A stretch of 64,000 nucleotides of DNA from JBCBSZ01 sp039185015 (GCA_039185015.1 JBCDAU010000001.1:62001-126000); one strand, 5' to 3'; numbered from the stretch's first letter, positions 43,873 to 53,157 are shown. The notes: generated by a model from the letters alone, not told the origin. Translations and numbers: made by a program.

Positions 43873-45000
43873 GTGGATCTGCTCATCTTCGTGGTCGTCT
43901 GCGGCCTCCGCCTCGGGGTACCGCTGCTCATCCTGCGGTACCCGCTGCCCGCGATCCTGTTCGCCCTGGTCATCGATGCGGCCGACCAGACCATCTTCCA
44001 GGCGTGGACCGATCTCGATCTCACCAGCTACCAGAGCTACGACAAGGCGCTCGACGTCTATTACCTCGCGATCGCCTACATCGCGACCTTCCGCAACTGG
44101 CGCAACGGCATGGCCATCCTCGTCGCCGCGGCGCTCTGGTACTACCGCTTGGTCGGCGTCGTGCTCTTCGAGCTGACCGAGTGGCGACCGCTCCTGCTGA
44201 TCTTCCCCAACACCTTCGAGTACTACTTCATCGCCCTGGCGGTCGTCCGCCTCGGGTGGGACGAGACCCGCTTGACGGGCCGACAGGTCCTCACGATCGC
44301 CGGAGCGATCTGGGTGTTCGTGAAGCTGCCGCAGGAGTGGTGGATCCACATCGCGCAGCTCGACTTCACGGACTTCATGAAGGCCGACGTGCTCGGCGTG
44401 GAGGCGACGGACTCCTGGGGGACGGCCCTCGGCAACCGGCCGCTCGTGTCCGCAGCGATCGTCGTCGTCGTCGTGGGCATCGCTGCTCTCGCCGTCGCGC
44501 TGTGGCGGCGGACGCCGCCGCAGGACCATCCCGTCACCTTCGACGCCGACGCGGTGTTCGGATTCGACCGCCGGAGCCCGCCGAGCGATCCCGTCCGCCC
44601 CTGGCGAGAGGGTCTGGTCGAGAAGATCGTGCTCATCGCCCTCATGGCGATCATCTTCGGGCGAGTGATCCCGGGCTCGACCGCCACGGTTCTCGAGGTG
44701 TTCGTCGGCGTGTCGGTCCTGGTCGCCTCGAACGCCGCGGCGACCCAACGACTCCAGCGGCGGGGTCACAGCTGGGAGAGCGTCGGACGGTCCTTCCTCG
44801 GCAACCTCCTCGTCAACGTGGGGCTCCTGTTGGCGTTCGGGAACCTGCTGTCGTCCGATGACGACGGCTCCAGCGTGCTGGGCCTGGCCTTCTTCCTCTT
44901 CCTCCTCACCCTGGTCATCGCGCTCTTCGATCGCTACCGACCGACGCGTGAACCCCTCGTGTGGGAGCTGGGTCCGCCCCAGACCGCGGCGCATCGGTGA
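43873..45000 (+). CDS. Polytopic hypothetical membrane protein
   Basis: 375 residues from GTG at 43873, chosen because the first membrane helix (VDLLIFVVVCGLRLGVPLLIL) begins there. About nine membrane helices. Recognisable segments include YPLPAILFALVIDAADQTIFQAW, YDKALDVYYLAIAYIATFRNWRN, LLIFPNTFEYYFIALAVV, and EKIVLIALMAIIFGRVIPG. No family assigned. The stop overlaps the GTG of the next gene (GTGA), so it is coupled to the membrane phosphodiesterase-like protein. Confidence 0.75.
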   Translation: MDLLIFVVVCGLRLGVPLLILRYPLPAILFALVIDAADQTIFQAWTDLDLTSYQSYDKALDVYYLAIAYIATFRNWRNGMAILVAAALWYYRLVGVVLFELTEWRPLLLIFPNTFEYYFIALAVVRLGWDETRLTGRQVLTIAGAIWVFVKLPQEWWIHIAQLDFTDFMKADVLGVEATDSWGTALGNRPLVSAAIVVVVVGIAALAVALWRRTPPQDHPVTFDADAVFGFDRRSPPSDPVRPWREGLVEKIVLIALMAIIFGRVIPGSTATVLEVFVGVSVLVASNAAATQRLQRRGHSWESVGRSFLGNLLVNVGLLLAFGNLLSSDDDGSSVLGLAFFLFLLTLVIALFDRYRPTREPLVWELGPPQTAAHR

Positions 45001-47048
45001 GCGAGAGATCCGCTACCAGGGCGTGGTGGTGGCGTGTGCCCGTCGTGGGCGCCGCACAGGTGGTCGTGCTGTTCGGGCTCGACGCCATCATGGACAGCGT
45101 CGAGCTGACCGGACTCGGGCGCGCCGTGGCCGTCGTGGTCGTGATCGCGCTCGCCAACGCCCTCCTGTGGCCGATCGCCGTGCGCCTGACCCTGCCGTTG
45201 CTCGCGCTCACGCTGGGCCTGTTCACCTTCGTGCTCAACGCCGGGGTCGTGCTCCTGGCCGGCAACGTCGTCAGCGAGTTCGAGGTGGCCACCTTCGGGG
45301 CGGCGGTGGTCGTCTCGATCGCGTTCGCGCTGACGTCGTCGGTGGTGGGCAGCGTGCTCCGACTGGACGACGACGACGTGTGGCGGCGGGCGATGATCCG
45401 TCGCTCGATCCGCGAACGGCACCGGTTCGACGAGTCCGACGAGCCGGGCATCCTGCTGCTGCAGATCGACGGACTGTCCCACGCCGTGCTGCTCGAGGCC
45501 GTCGAGGACGGTCACGCGCCCTACCTCGCCTCCTTGCTGCGGACCGGCCGCCATCGCGTCCATCCGTGGGAGTGCGACCTGTCCTCGCAGACCGGTGCGA
45601 TGCAGGCGGGGATCCTCTTCGGCAACAATGAGGACATGCCGGCGTTCCGCTGGCACGAGAAGGAGTCCGGGGAGATCCTCGTCTCCAACAACCCACGCCA
45701 CGCCGCCGAGATCGAGCGACGGCAATCGGATGGCGCGGGACTCCTCGCCGATGACGGGGCGAGCCGCGGGAACGTGTTCAGCGGCGATGCTCCCGATGCG
45801 CTCTACACCTTCAGCGCGTTGCGGGCGGGGAGCGACGTCGGTCGGTCTCGGCTGCTCTCGCTCTTCGCCTCGCCGTCGTGGATCGTGCGCATCCTCGGGC
45901 TCTTCGTGGCCGACATCGTGCGGGAGCAGCGCTCCGCTCGGGCCGCACGACGAGCCGATGTCCGACCGCGAGGCCACCGAGGTGGGACCTATCCACTGCT
46001 GCGCGCCTCGGTCACCGTCGGGCTGACCGAGATCACGACCGCGACCCTCGCCGGCGACATCTACCGCGGCGTGCCCATCGCGTACGCGGACTTCGTCGGC
46101 TACGACGAGGTCGCCCACCACTCCGGGATCCGGCGTCCCGAGTCGTTGGACACCCTCCGACGCACCGACGACCACATCAGGCGCCTGATGCTCGGTGTGC
46201 CCGATGCACCGCGCCCGTACGAGCTCATCGTCCTGTCCGATCACGGGCAGACCCAGGGGGCGACGTTCCTGCAGCGCCATGGACTCACGCTGGAGGAGCT
46301 CGTGCACCAGCTCGCCGGCTCCGCTCGCGTCGTCGCGCCCCCGCTGGTCACCGAGGCCTGGGGCAACGTGAACGCGCTCATGACCGACGTCGTCAACGAC
46401 GAGCACTCGGTGGCGTCCAGGGTGGTCCGGCGAGCGCTTCGCAAGCGCATCCGCGGGGACGGCGAGGTCGAGCTCGGCCCGTCCTCCCATCCGCAGCCCG
46501 TCGCCGGCCCCGAGGTCGGTGACGAGGAGATCGTGATCCTGGCGTCGGGGAACCTCGGGCTCGTCACCTTCTCGCATCTCGAGGGTCGGGCGACGCTCGA
46601 GCAGATCGAGGTACGGCATCCGGGTCTGATCGCTGGGCTCGCCGACCACGACGGCGTCGGCTTCGTCATGGTGCGCTCGGCCTCGGGTGACTCCTTGGTC
46701 CTCGGCGCGCGGGGCGTGCACCACCTCGCGGACGGCACCGTCGAGGGGGTCGACCCCCTGCTGCCATACGGCGAGAACGCGGCTCGGCATCTCCGCCGGA
46801 CGAGCGGCTTCCGGAACTGCCCTGACCTGATCGTGAACGGCCGGTTCGACGTCGAGACCGACGAAGGAGCGGCGTTCGAGGAGCTCATCGGCTTCCACGG
46901 TGGGCTCGGCGGTCTCCAGGCTCGGCCGTTCGTCATGGTTCCGAGCAGGACGTCGTCACCGACCCAGCCGATCGTCGGCGCGGAGGAGCTCCACCGCCAG
47001 CTGCGTGCGTGGATCGACGAGCTTCGGCTGGCGGACCCCGCACCATGA
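44997..47048 (+). CDS. Phage-holin-like membrane domain fused to an alkaline-phosphatase-superfamily domain
   Basis: 683 residues from GTG. The first ~130 residues hold four helices matching the Phage_holin_4_2 family (LANALLWPIAVRLTLPLLALTLGLFTFVLNAGVVLLAG). The rest is an alkaline-phosphatase-fold hydrolase of the nucleotide pyrophosphatase/phosphodiesterase type: metal site LLQIDGLSHAVL, nucleophile region SSQTGAMQAG, DFVGYDEVAHHSG and VLSDHGQTQGA. Likely a membrane-bound phosphoesterase acting on lipid- or nucleotide-linked phosphodiesters; the substrate is unknown. It overlaps both neighbours by 4 nt or less. Confidence 0.82.
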   Translation: MSERSATRAWWWRVPVVGAAQVVVLFGLDAIMDSVELTGLGRAVAVVVVIALANALLWPIAVRLTLPLLALTLGLFTFVLNAGVVLLAGNVVSEFEVATFGAAVVVSIAFALTSSVVGSVLRLDDDDVWRRAMIRRSIRERHRFDESDEPGILLLQIDGLSHAVLLEAVEDGHAPYLASLLRTGRHRVHPWECDLSSQTGAMQAGILFGNNEDMPAFRWHEKESGEILVSNNPRHAAEIERRQSDGAGLLADDGASRGNVFSGDAPDALYTFSALRAGSDVGRSRLLSLFASPSWIVRILGLFVADIVREQRSARAARRADVRPRGHRGGTYPLLRASVTVGLTEITTATLAGDIYRGVPIAYADFVGYDEVAHHSGIRRPESLDTLRRTDDHIRRLMLGVPDAPRPYELIVLSDHGQTQGATFLQRHGLTLEELVHQLAGSARVVAPPLVTEAWGNVNALMTDVVNDEHSVASRVVRRALRKRIRGDGEVELGPSSHPQPVAGPEVGDEEIVILASGNLGLVTFSHLEGRATLEQIEVRHPGLIAGLADHDGVGFVMVRSASGDSLVLGARGVHHLADGTVEGVDPLLPYGENAARHLRRTSGFRNCPDLIVNGRFDVETDEGAAFEELIGFHGGLGGLQARPFVMVPSRTSSPTQPIVGAEELHRQLRAWIDELRLADPAP

Positions 47049-47749
47049 GCGACCCGCTTCGGGTCGTCTCGTGGAACATCCGGTTCGGGGTCGAGGTCGA
47101 CGCAGCGGTCGACGAGCTCGTGCGGGTCGACGAGCTGGTGCACCCCGATCTGCTGCTCCTGCAGGAGATGGACGAGGACGGGAGCGAACGGATCGCCTCG
47201 GCGCTCGGCGCGCGGTTCGTGTACTGGTCGGTCGCCGCTCACCGCAAGAGCGACCGCCCGTTCGGCAACGCGATCGTCTCGCCATGGCCGATCACGGAGT
47301 GGGCTGCGGTCGAGCTCCCCCACGTCGCGCCGGTCTCGGGCCATCCGCGTGCTGCGGTCCGCGCGCGGCTCCGGATCCACGAGCGCGATGTGGTGGCCTA
47401 CAGCGTGCACACCGAGACGGCGGCACTCCGGCTCGCTCGGCGGATCGACCAGTTCCAACGGATCGCCGACGACGTACGTGATCAGGGCCTCGCGAACGTG
47501 ATCGTCGGGGGCGACTTCAACACGGTCACCGCCCGCGGCGTCTCCGCCCTGGTCGGGGTCTTCGCGTCGTCCGGACTCGACCGGGCCGGGGCCACGGCGG
47601 GCGGATCGTTCCGGCGGGCCGGTCGCACGATCTCGCTCGACCACCTCTTCGTCGCCGGGTTCGAGACCAGCAACGCCGGCGTCGTGTCCTCGACGGCGGC
47701 GAGCGATCATCTCCCGCTGTGGGCCGAGCTGCGGATGCTCGACCGCTGA
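47045..47749 (+). CDS. Endonuclease/exonuclease/phosphatase-family hydrolase
   Basis: 234 residues from ATG overlapping the previous stop. EEP fold: VVSWNIRFG, LLLLQEMD (metal Glu), SVHTE, VIVGGDFNTV (Asp-Asn), SLDHLFV and SDHLPLWAEL (catalytic Asp-His). No signal peptide. Last gene of the membrane-protein / phosphodiesterase operon. A role in phosphodiester or phospholipid hydrolysis alongside its neighbour is plausible. Confidence 0.85.
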   Translation: MSDPLRVVSWNIRFGVEVDAAVDELVRVDELVHPDLLLLQEMDEDGSERIASALGARFVYWSVAAHRKSDRPFGNAIVSPWPITEWAAVELPHVAPVSGHPRAAVRARLRIHERDVVAYSVHTETAALRLARRIDQFQRIADDVRDQGLANVIVGGDFNTVTARGVSALVGVFASSGLDRAGATAGGSFRRAGRTISLDHLFVAGFETSNAGVVSSTAASDHLPLWAELRMLDR

Positions 47750-47761
47750 CGGACCGAGGAC

Positions 47762-47806
47762 CGGTCGGCCGACCCTCGGCGAGGGTGGCCGAGGGCCGGC
47801 CGACCG
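47762..47806. terminator. Bidirectional terminator hairpin
   Basis: CGGTCGGCCGACCCTCGGC pairs with GCCGAGGGCCGGCCGACCG across a 7-nt loop (19 bp, one G-T). It lies between convergent genes ending at 47749 (+) and 47813 (-) and could serve both. Confidence 0.85.
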
Positions 47807-47812
47807 TGGTGC

Positions 47813-50047
47813 TCAGCGGGCGGGGGCGTCCGCCCGGTCGTGGAGCGCCTCGAGGAGCTCCCACAGGTCGATCTGGCCTGACGCCATCAACACCTCGCCG
47901 AGGAGCTGGCCCGTGCGGCGCTGTTCGGCGAGCGCCTGGTCGAGCTGGGCGGCGCTCACGTGCCCCGTGGCGACGAGGTAGGCCCCGAGGGGTTCGTCGC
48001 TGCGCCTGGTGTAGCCGACCGAGGCGAGGACCCGTCCCGGCGAGACCCCGGTCATCTCGACCAGGATCTCCCCGATCCGCCGGCCGGACTCGCGCTGCTC
48101 GGCGAGCGCGTCGGCCAGCTGCGCCTCGGTGACGAGGCCGCGTTGGACGAGCATCTCGCCGGCGAGGTCGGGCCGGGTGATCTGCGATGCGTCGACGGTC
48201 CGCCGGACCGACTCGCTCGGGGACGCGGCGTCCGTCAGCGTGAACACCGACAGAGCCGCCCGCAATCGCCCGGCCATTGCCGCGAGCTCGTTGGCCGCCT
48301 CCAGCATCTGATGGCTGCTCGCCGCCGTCTCCTCGCCCGCCGCTGCGGAGGAGGCGACGGCGTCGTTCAGCTGACCGGAGCGCTGGTCGAGGTCCGCCGC
48401 GCCGGTGCGGACCTGGTCGATCTGCTCACCGATCTGCTCGGTGGCGTGTTGCACGGCGACGCCGTGGTCGCTCAGCGCCCTGACCGTCGCGGTCGAGGTG
48501 GCCAGCTGGTTGGTCGTCTCGTCGAGGACGACCCGACTCTGGGAGAGATCCTCGCGCCCGACCGTCATGAGCTGCTCGGCTCCGGAGATCCCATCGAGCA
48601 TCTCGCGGATGATCCCGTTGATCTCCGCGGTCGACGACTGGGCCTGCTCGGCGAGCGATTTCACCTCGGCGGCGACCACCGCGAAGCCGCGTCCGGCCTC
48701 GCCGGCTCGCGCCGCCTCGATCGCCGCGTTCAGGGCGAGCAGGTTGGTGCGCTCGGAGATCTCGTCGATCGTGGCGACGACCTCACCGACGGCCGCCGAA
48801 CGAGAGCCCAGCTCGCTGACTGCGGAGTCGGCCTGACCGAACGACTCCGAGACGCCGGCCAGGGCCTCGCCCAGGGTGCGCATGGACTGCTCGGTCCGAC
48901 CCGCCGATGCTGCCGACTCGGAGATGGCCTCATCGAGCTCCGCGGTGACCGACTCGGACTTCTGGAGCTCGATCCCGATCGCGTCCGTCGTGCTGCTGAG
49001 GCTCCTGGCGAAGTCGGCCTGGTGCTCGGTCGTCTCGGCGATGACCGACACCGAGTCCGCGAGACCCGTGGTCGCATCTCGCTGGTCCTCCGACACGCTC
49101 CTTGCGATCTCGGCCCGCTCGGCGAGGGAGTCGCCGATGGATCGGACCTCCGCCACGGTGTCGCGGAGCTTGTCCCTGGTCTCGGCGACTCGATCGCCGA
49201 GGTCTCCCCGGACCCGCTCGTCGAGCACCGGGTCGCCGAGCCGGCCATCTCCGAGCGCCTCGATCTGGTAGCCGACGGTGCCCAGGGCCGCGGCCATGTC
49301 GTCGAACGCGTCGCCGAGCACCCCGATCTCGTCGGAGCGACCGAGCGCGAGCGGCGGATGGTGCAGCTCGCCGTCTCGGATCGCCCGAGCTCGCTCGGTG
49401 ACCCGAGCCAAGGCCGCGGTGAGTTGTCGGGCGAGCAGGAACGCGCCGCCACCGCCGATGACGATCGCCAGGAGCGCGAGTCCGATGATCTTGATCTCGA
49501 GGTCGGTGACGTGCTGCACGGACCAGTCCTGGTAGCCGACCACGGCCGCGTTGGCATCGGTGTGGACCTGGCTGACGACCGATCGCATCTCCTCGATGAG
49601 GGACTGCGCAGCGGGGTCGCCCGGTGGGAGCGCGAGGAGCTGCTCGCCGAGCGCCACGGCCTCCTCGAACCCGGCGACGCTGGCTTCGAGCGACGACGCG
49701 ATGGTGGCGTCGGGTGCTGCGGGCATCGTCGCCGTCGTCCCGGTGCCGGGGTCGACGACCACCTCGGTGCCGTTGAGCAGCGCGCTCGCCGACGGCAGGA
49801 ACAGCGCACGGGTCGCGTCGAGGTCGATCTCCACGCCCTCGCGGACGGCCAGGATCTCGTTGAAGTGCCGTTGGTTGAGCATGCGCTGACGTCCGGCGAC
49901 GTTGATCGCCACGGCGTCGGACTTGTTGGCCTCGAGCGTGGTGTACGACGAGTAGCCGAGGAACGCCGTCACCGCGGAGACGGCTGCCGCCAACAGCAGC
50001 AGCGAGTTTCGCGCCGAGAGTCGGCGCAGGGACTGAAGGAGGGGCAT
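47813..50047 (-). CDS. Methyl-accepting chemotaxis protein (PilJ-type sensor) with C-terminal tandem MshEN-like module
   Basis: 744 residues from ATG preceded by GGAGG. Helix 1 (NSLLLLAAAVSAVTAFLGYS), a PilJ-type sensor (INVAGRQRMLNQRHFNEIL), helix 2 (IIGLALLAIVIGGGGAFLLA), HAMP, then a long coiled coil with the MCP tip LLALNAAIEAARAGEAGRGFAVVAAEVKSLAEQ. After ~residue 620 come two copies of an MshEN/T2SSE-N pattern (LAGEMLVQRGLVTEAQLADALAEQ, RRIGEILVEM; LGAYLVATGHVSAAQLDQALAEQ, QLLGEVLMASG). MshEN domains bind c-di-GMP in type II secretion and type IV pilus ATPases, so this receptor may read c-di-GMP. No che genes are nearby. Confidence 0.87.
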   Translation of the reverse strand: MPLLQSLRRLSARNSLLLLAAAVSAVTAFLGYSSYTTLEANKSDAVAINVAGRQRMLNQRHFNEILAVREGVEIDLDATRALFLPSASALLNGTEVVVDPGTGTTATMPAAPDATIASSLEASVAGFEEAVALGEQLLALPPGDPAAQSLIEEMRSVVSQVHTDANAAVVGYQDWSVQHVTDLEIKIIGLALLAIVIGGGGAFLLARQLTAALARVTERARAIRDGELHHPPLALGRSDEIGVLGDAFDDMAAALGTVGYQIEALGDGRLGDPVLDERVRGDLGDRVAETRDKLRDTVAEVRSIGDSLAERAEIARSVSEDQRDATTGLADSVSVIAETTEHQADFARSLSSTTDAIGIELQKSESVTAELDEAISESAASAGRTEQSMRTLGEALAGVSESFGQADSAVSELGSRSAAVGEVVATIDEISERTNLLALNAAIEAARAGEAGRGFAVVAAEVKSLAEQAQSSTAEINGIIREMLDGISGAEQLMTVGREDLSQSRVVLDETTNQLATSTATVRALSDHGVAVQHATEQIGEQIDQVRTGAADLDQRSGQLNDAVASSAAAGEETAASSHQMLEAANELAAMAGRLRAALSVFTLTDAASPSESVRRTVDASQITRPDLAGEMLVQRGLVTEAQLADALAEQRESGRRIGEILVEMTGVSPGRVLASVGYTRRSDEPLGAYLVATGHVSAAQLDQALAEQRRTGQLLGEVLMASGQIDLWELLEALHDRADAPAR

Positions 50048-50173
50048 GAGAACCTCCGATGTATGGGAGCCCACCTGGTCATTCCGTCGGCTGTGGACGC
50101 CGAGGTTCAAGGCGGGCCGCCCGATTGCCCGGCGGCGGGGGGCGCGTCGAAGATGGTCGGTGAGGGGACGGTG

Positions 50174-51310
50174 ATGATGAGCGGACATGTCGACGTGCTG
50201 CGCCGGTTGATCGACAACGTGCGGCTGGGGGCTCCGGACCAGGCGCCGGTGCCGATGCGGGTCCCGGCGAGGGCGTTCGCCGATGCCCGCCGGTTCGAGC
50301 GCGAGCTCGACGAGATCTTCCTCCGCGTCCCGATCCTGGTCGCGCTCGCCTGCGAGGTGCGGGAGCCCGGCGACTACGTCGCGTACGACCTCGCCGGCCG
50401 CCCGTTGCTGGTGGTGCGTGGCGCCGACGGCGTCGTTCGGACGTTCCTCAACGTGTGTCGGCACCGCGGTCCCAAGGTGGCCGACGAGGTGTGCGGGACC
50501 ACACGCCGGCTCACCTGCCCGTACCACCGGTGGAGCTACGACACGACCGGGCGGCTCGTCGGTGTGCCGGATCGGGAGACCTTCGGTGAGATCGACGTCA
50601 CCGGGCTGATCGAGCTGCCGAGCGAGGTCCGGGAGGGCGCGGTGTTCGCCGTGCTCGACCCCGACGGCGACCTCGGTGACCTGGACGCCTGGCTCGGGGA
50701 GATGGCACCCGCCCTCGGCGAGCTCCGGCTCGACGAGTTCCACCCGTACCGGGTGCCGACGTACCTCGACAGCCCCAACTGGAAGCTCGCCGCCGACGGC
50801 TATCTCGACGGCTACCACATCGGTCACCTGCACCGGAACACGATCGGGGCCAAGGCGATCACCAACCGGAACACCTACGACCTGATGGGGCCACACGTCC
50901 GGATCGGCTTCGCCGCGAAGGCGATCGAGGAGCTCGACGGCGCCGACCCGGGGGAGCGGCCGCTCGCCGAGCTGATGAGCCTCGTGCACTACGTGTTCCC
51001 GAACGTGTCGCTGTCCGGCGGCCACGGCGAGACGCTGATGATGAGCCGGCTGCTGCCCGGGCCCACCGTCGATCGCTCGACGACCCTGCAGTTCCAGTTC
51101 TACCGCCAGCCGATCGAGGGGGAGATGGTCCAGGTCGCCGAGGTGAAGCGGCAGACCTACGAGGAGGTCGTGCGCGACGAGGACTGCGCGACCATCTTCC
51201 AGGTCAACGACGCGCTGGCGGCGGTGGGCGACGGGAGCTTCCTGTTCGGTCGCAACGAGCCGGCCAATCAGCACCTGCACCGCACGATCGCCGAGATGAC
51301 GGCGACGTGA
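50174..51310 (+). CDS. Rieske non-heme iron oxygenase, alpha subunit-like
   Basis: 378 residues from ATG at 50174 (GTG 50171 and ATG 50177 are adjacent alternatives); GAGGGG upstream. Rieske [2Fe-2S] site: NVCRHRGPKVAD with C-x-H and TCPYHRWSYD with C-x2-H. Catalytic domain: DGYLDGYHIGHLHRN supplies the mononuclear iron histidines. An aromatic-ring or sterol-type oxygenase component; reductase/ferredoxin not adjacent. The TetR gene converges on it and a second Rieske gene lies on the other side. Confidence 0.9.
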   Translation: MMSGHVDVLRRLIDNVRLGAPDQAPVPMRVPARAFADARRFERELDEIFLRVPILVALACEVREPGDYVAYDLAGRPLLVVRGADGVVRTFLNVCRHRGPKVADEVCGTTRRLTCPYHRWSYDTTGRLVGVPDRETFGEIDVTGLIELPSEVREGAVFAVLDPDGDLGDLDAWLGEMAPALGELRLDEFHPYRVPTYLDSPNWKLAADGYLDGYHIGHLHRNTIGAKAITNRNTYDLMGPHVRIGFAAKAIEELDGADPGERPLAELMSLVHYVFPNVSLSGGHGETLMMSRLLPGPTVDRSTTLQFQFYRQPIEGEMVQVAEVKRQTYEEVVRDEDCATIFQVNDALAAVGDGSFLFGRNEPANQHLHRTIAEMTAT

Positions 51311-51317
51311 GGACCGG

Positions 51318-51887
51318 TCAGCTCCGGAGGGGCGGGGGCAGGAGCGCCTCGACGGTGTCGAGCTGACGGTCGGGTGGCCACGACTCGGGATCGAACAGCG
51401 CCTGCACCGCCACCCCGTCGACGATGGTGATCAACTGCTCGGCCACCGCGACCGGGTCCCCGCCGAGGCCTGCGGCGGCGACCGCTCCGGCGACGTGGTC
51501 GCGGTACAGCCGGTACGCGTCGCGTTGGGCGGTGCCGAGCTCGGGATCGCTGGCGGCCACGGTGCAGCACGCCAGGGTGACCAGCCAGTGCCGACGACGG
51601 TCCTCGTCGAGGGGGAGCGCAACCATCAGCGACCGACGCACCTCGTCGATCGGGTTGGCCGCCGGCTCGGCGTTGGCGGCCTGCCGGTCGGCGAGGGACG
51701 CCCGATAGGTGGCGAGCAGCAGCGCTCGCTTGTCGGCGAAGTAGTGGGTGAGTACCCCGGTGGTCCAGCCCGCCTCGCGGGCGACCTCGCGCATGGTGGC
51801 GGCCTCCGGGCCGGATCGAGCGATCACGCGGGCGGCGGCGTCGGTCAGCTCGGCACGGCGGCGATCCCCGTCGACGACCCTCGGCAC
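51318..51887 (-). CDS. TetR-family transcriptional regulator
   Basis: 189 residues from GTG with GGAGGTG upstream. N-terminal helix-turn-helix: RRAELTDAAARVIARSGPEAATMREVAREAGWTTGVLTHYFADKRALL. The C-terminal ligand domain is of the TetR_C_6 (BetI-like) type (LDEDRRRHWLVTLACCTVAA). The effector is unknown. Divergent from the second Rieske oxygenase gene across 91 nt containing a palindrome, so it probably represses that gene and itself. Confidence 0.9.
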   Translation of the reverse strand: MPRVVDGDRRRAELTDAAARVIARSGPEAATMREVAREAGWTTGVLTHYFADKRALLLATYRASLADRQAANAEPAANPIDEVRRSLMVALPLDEDRRRHWLVTLACCTVAASDPELGTAQRDAYRLYRDHVAGAVAAAGLGGDPVAVAEQLITIVDGVAVQALFDPESWPPDRQLDTVEALLPPPLRS

Positions 51888-51932
51888 GTCAACCCACCTC
51901 CGCGCTGCCCATTGCCCGGAAGATATCACGGG

Positions 51933-51946
51933 TGTTATACATAACA
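51933..51946. promoter_or_regulatory. TGTTAT-AC-ATAACA palindrome (probable TetR operator)
   Basis: A perfect 6-bp inverted repeat with a 2-nt spacer in an AT-rich island between the divergent TetR and Rieske genes. The central TATACAT also looks like a -10 box, so binding would block transcription. The site is 46 nt from the tetR start and 33 nt from the Rieske start. Confidence 0.7.
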
Positions 51947-51978
51947 GGCGTTCTGAGACCGATCCCGGGAGCGAGTCG

Positions 51979-53124
51979 ATGGTGCATGTTCCGACGCGCG
52001 GTGAGGTGCCGGTCCGGCTCGGACCGACGATTCGCCAGCTGCCCGACCACGGACCCCGTCGCATGTCGCGGGACCCCTACACCGATCCGGTCCAGTTCGA
52101 GTTGGAGCGGGAGCGGGTCCTCAACCGCAGCTGGTTGATCGCCGGGCGATCCGAGCAGGTCGTCGGCCCAGGAGACTGGCTGACCTTCGAGAGCCACGGC
52201 GAGACGATCCTGGTCGTCCGGCAGCACGACGGCTCGCTCGCGTCGTTCCACAACGTCTGCCAGCACCGGGGCCCGGCGCTGGTGGCCGACGTGCAGGGGT
52301 GCGGCGCCGACCAGTTCACCTGCCCGTACCACGGCTGGACCTACGACCTCACCGGCAAGGTCAAGGGCGTTCCCGAGCGACGCGACTTCGACCCCGAGCA
52401 CCTCCGCGACCTCCGCAGCCCCGAGGTCGCCGTCGACGAGTGGGCCGGGTGGGTGTGGGTCAACCTGGCCGGGCCGGACGACGCCCCGTCGCTGCGCTCG
52501 TGGATCGGCGACGACATCATGGACGACCTCGGCCGGTTCCGGATGGAGGACATGATCCTCCACGACGTGCTCGAGTTCGACGTGCCCGTCAGCTACAAAG
52601 CCGTGGTCGACGGGTTCAACGAGATCTACCACGCCACCGAGCTCCACCAGACACCCCCGGAGTGGACGCGCGCGGCCCGGAAGTCGAGCTTCTGGGTGGT
52701 CAACGAGCAGAACTTCATGTGCTTCGTGCCGCGCCACGATCGGCTCGACCAGCTCGCCGAGGACTGGGACCACCACCAGCACGCGATCTGCCACTACGTG
52801 GTGTTCCCCAACACGGTCTTCAACTGCAACCCGGGCCACATCCAGCTCTTCGACCCGATCCCCGTCGACGTCGACCGGACCCGGTTCCTGTGCTGGGAGC
52901 TGATCTACCCGGGAGACCCCGAGGATCCGGAGTACGCCCGCTACCTCGAGGAGACGATGCGCCACTGGAAGGGCCTCCAGCGCGTGGTGGGCGAGGACAT
53001 CGACATCTACGACCAGCTCGCCAGGACCAAGCGTTCGAGCGGGTACCGCACCAACATCCTGAACGACCGCGAGTTCAAGCTGGCGCACTACCACGACACG
53101 ATGGCGCGCCTCATCCAGGACTGA
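51979..53124 (+). CDS. Rieske aromatic-ring-hydroxylating dioxygenase, alpha subunit-like
   Basis: 381 residues from ATG at 51979. Rieske site NVCQHRGPALV and TCPYHGWTYDLTGKVKGVPER, then the catalytic domain with DGFNEIYHATELHQ (Asn/Glu-x-x-x-His-x4-His) and CHYVVFPNTVFNCNPGHIQLF. Closest in architecture to phenylpropionate/benzoate-type dioxygenase large subunits; the substrate is unknown. Controlled probably by the divergent TetR. Followed by a strong bidirectional hairpin. Confidence 0.92.
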   Translation: MVHVPTRGEVPVRLGPTIRQLPDHGPRRMSRDPYTDPVQFELERERVLNRSWLIAGRSEQVVGPGDWLTFESHGETILVVRQHDGSLASFHNVCQHRGPALVADVQGCGADQFTCPYHGWTYDLTGKVKGVPERRDFDPEHLRDLRSPEVAVDEWAGWVWVNLAGPDDAPSLRSWIGDDIMDDLGRFRMEDMILHDVLEFDVPVSYKAVVDGFNEIYHATELHQTPPEWTRAARKSSFWVVNEQNFMCFVPRHDRLDQLAEDWDHHQHAICHYVVFPNTVFNCNPGHIQLFDPIPVDVDRTRFLCWELIYPGDPEDPEYARYLEETMRHWKGLQRVVGEDIDIYDQLARTKRSSGYRTNILNDREFKLAHYHDTMARLIQD

Positions 53125-53157
53125 GTCACACCACCTTCACCGAGCGGGGAATCGGGA

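Noticed and set aside
47960..50170. Very long plus-strand open frame opposite the chemoreceptor gene
   Set aside because: It is an antisense open frame produced by high GC; it has no ribosome site and no family features until the true Rieske start at 50174.
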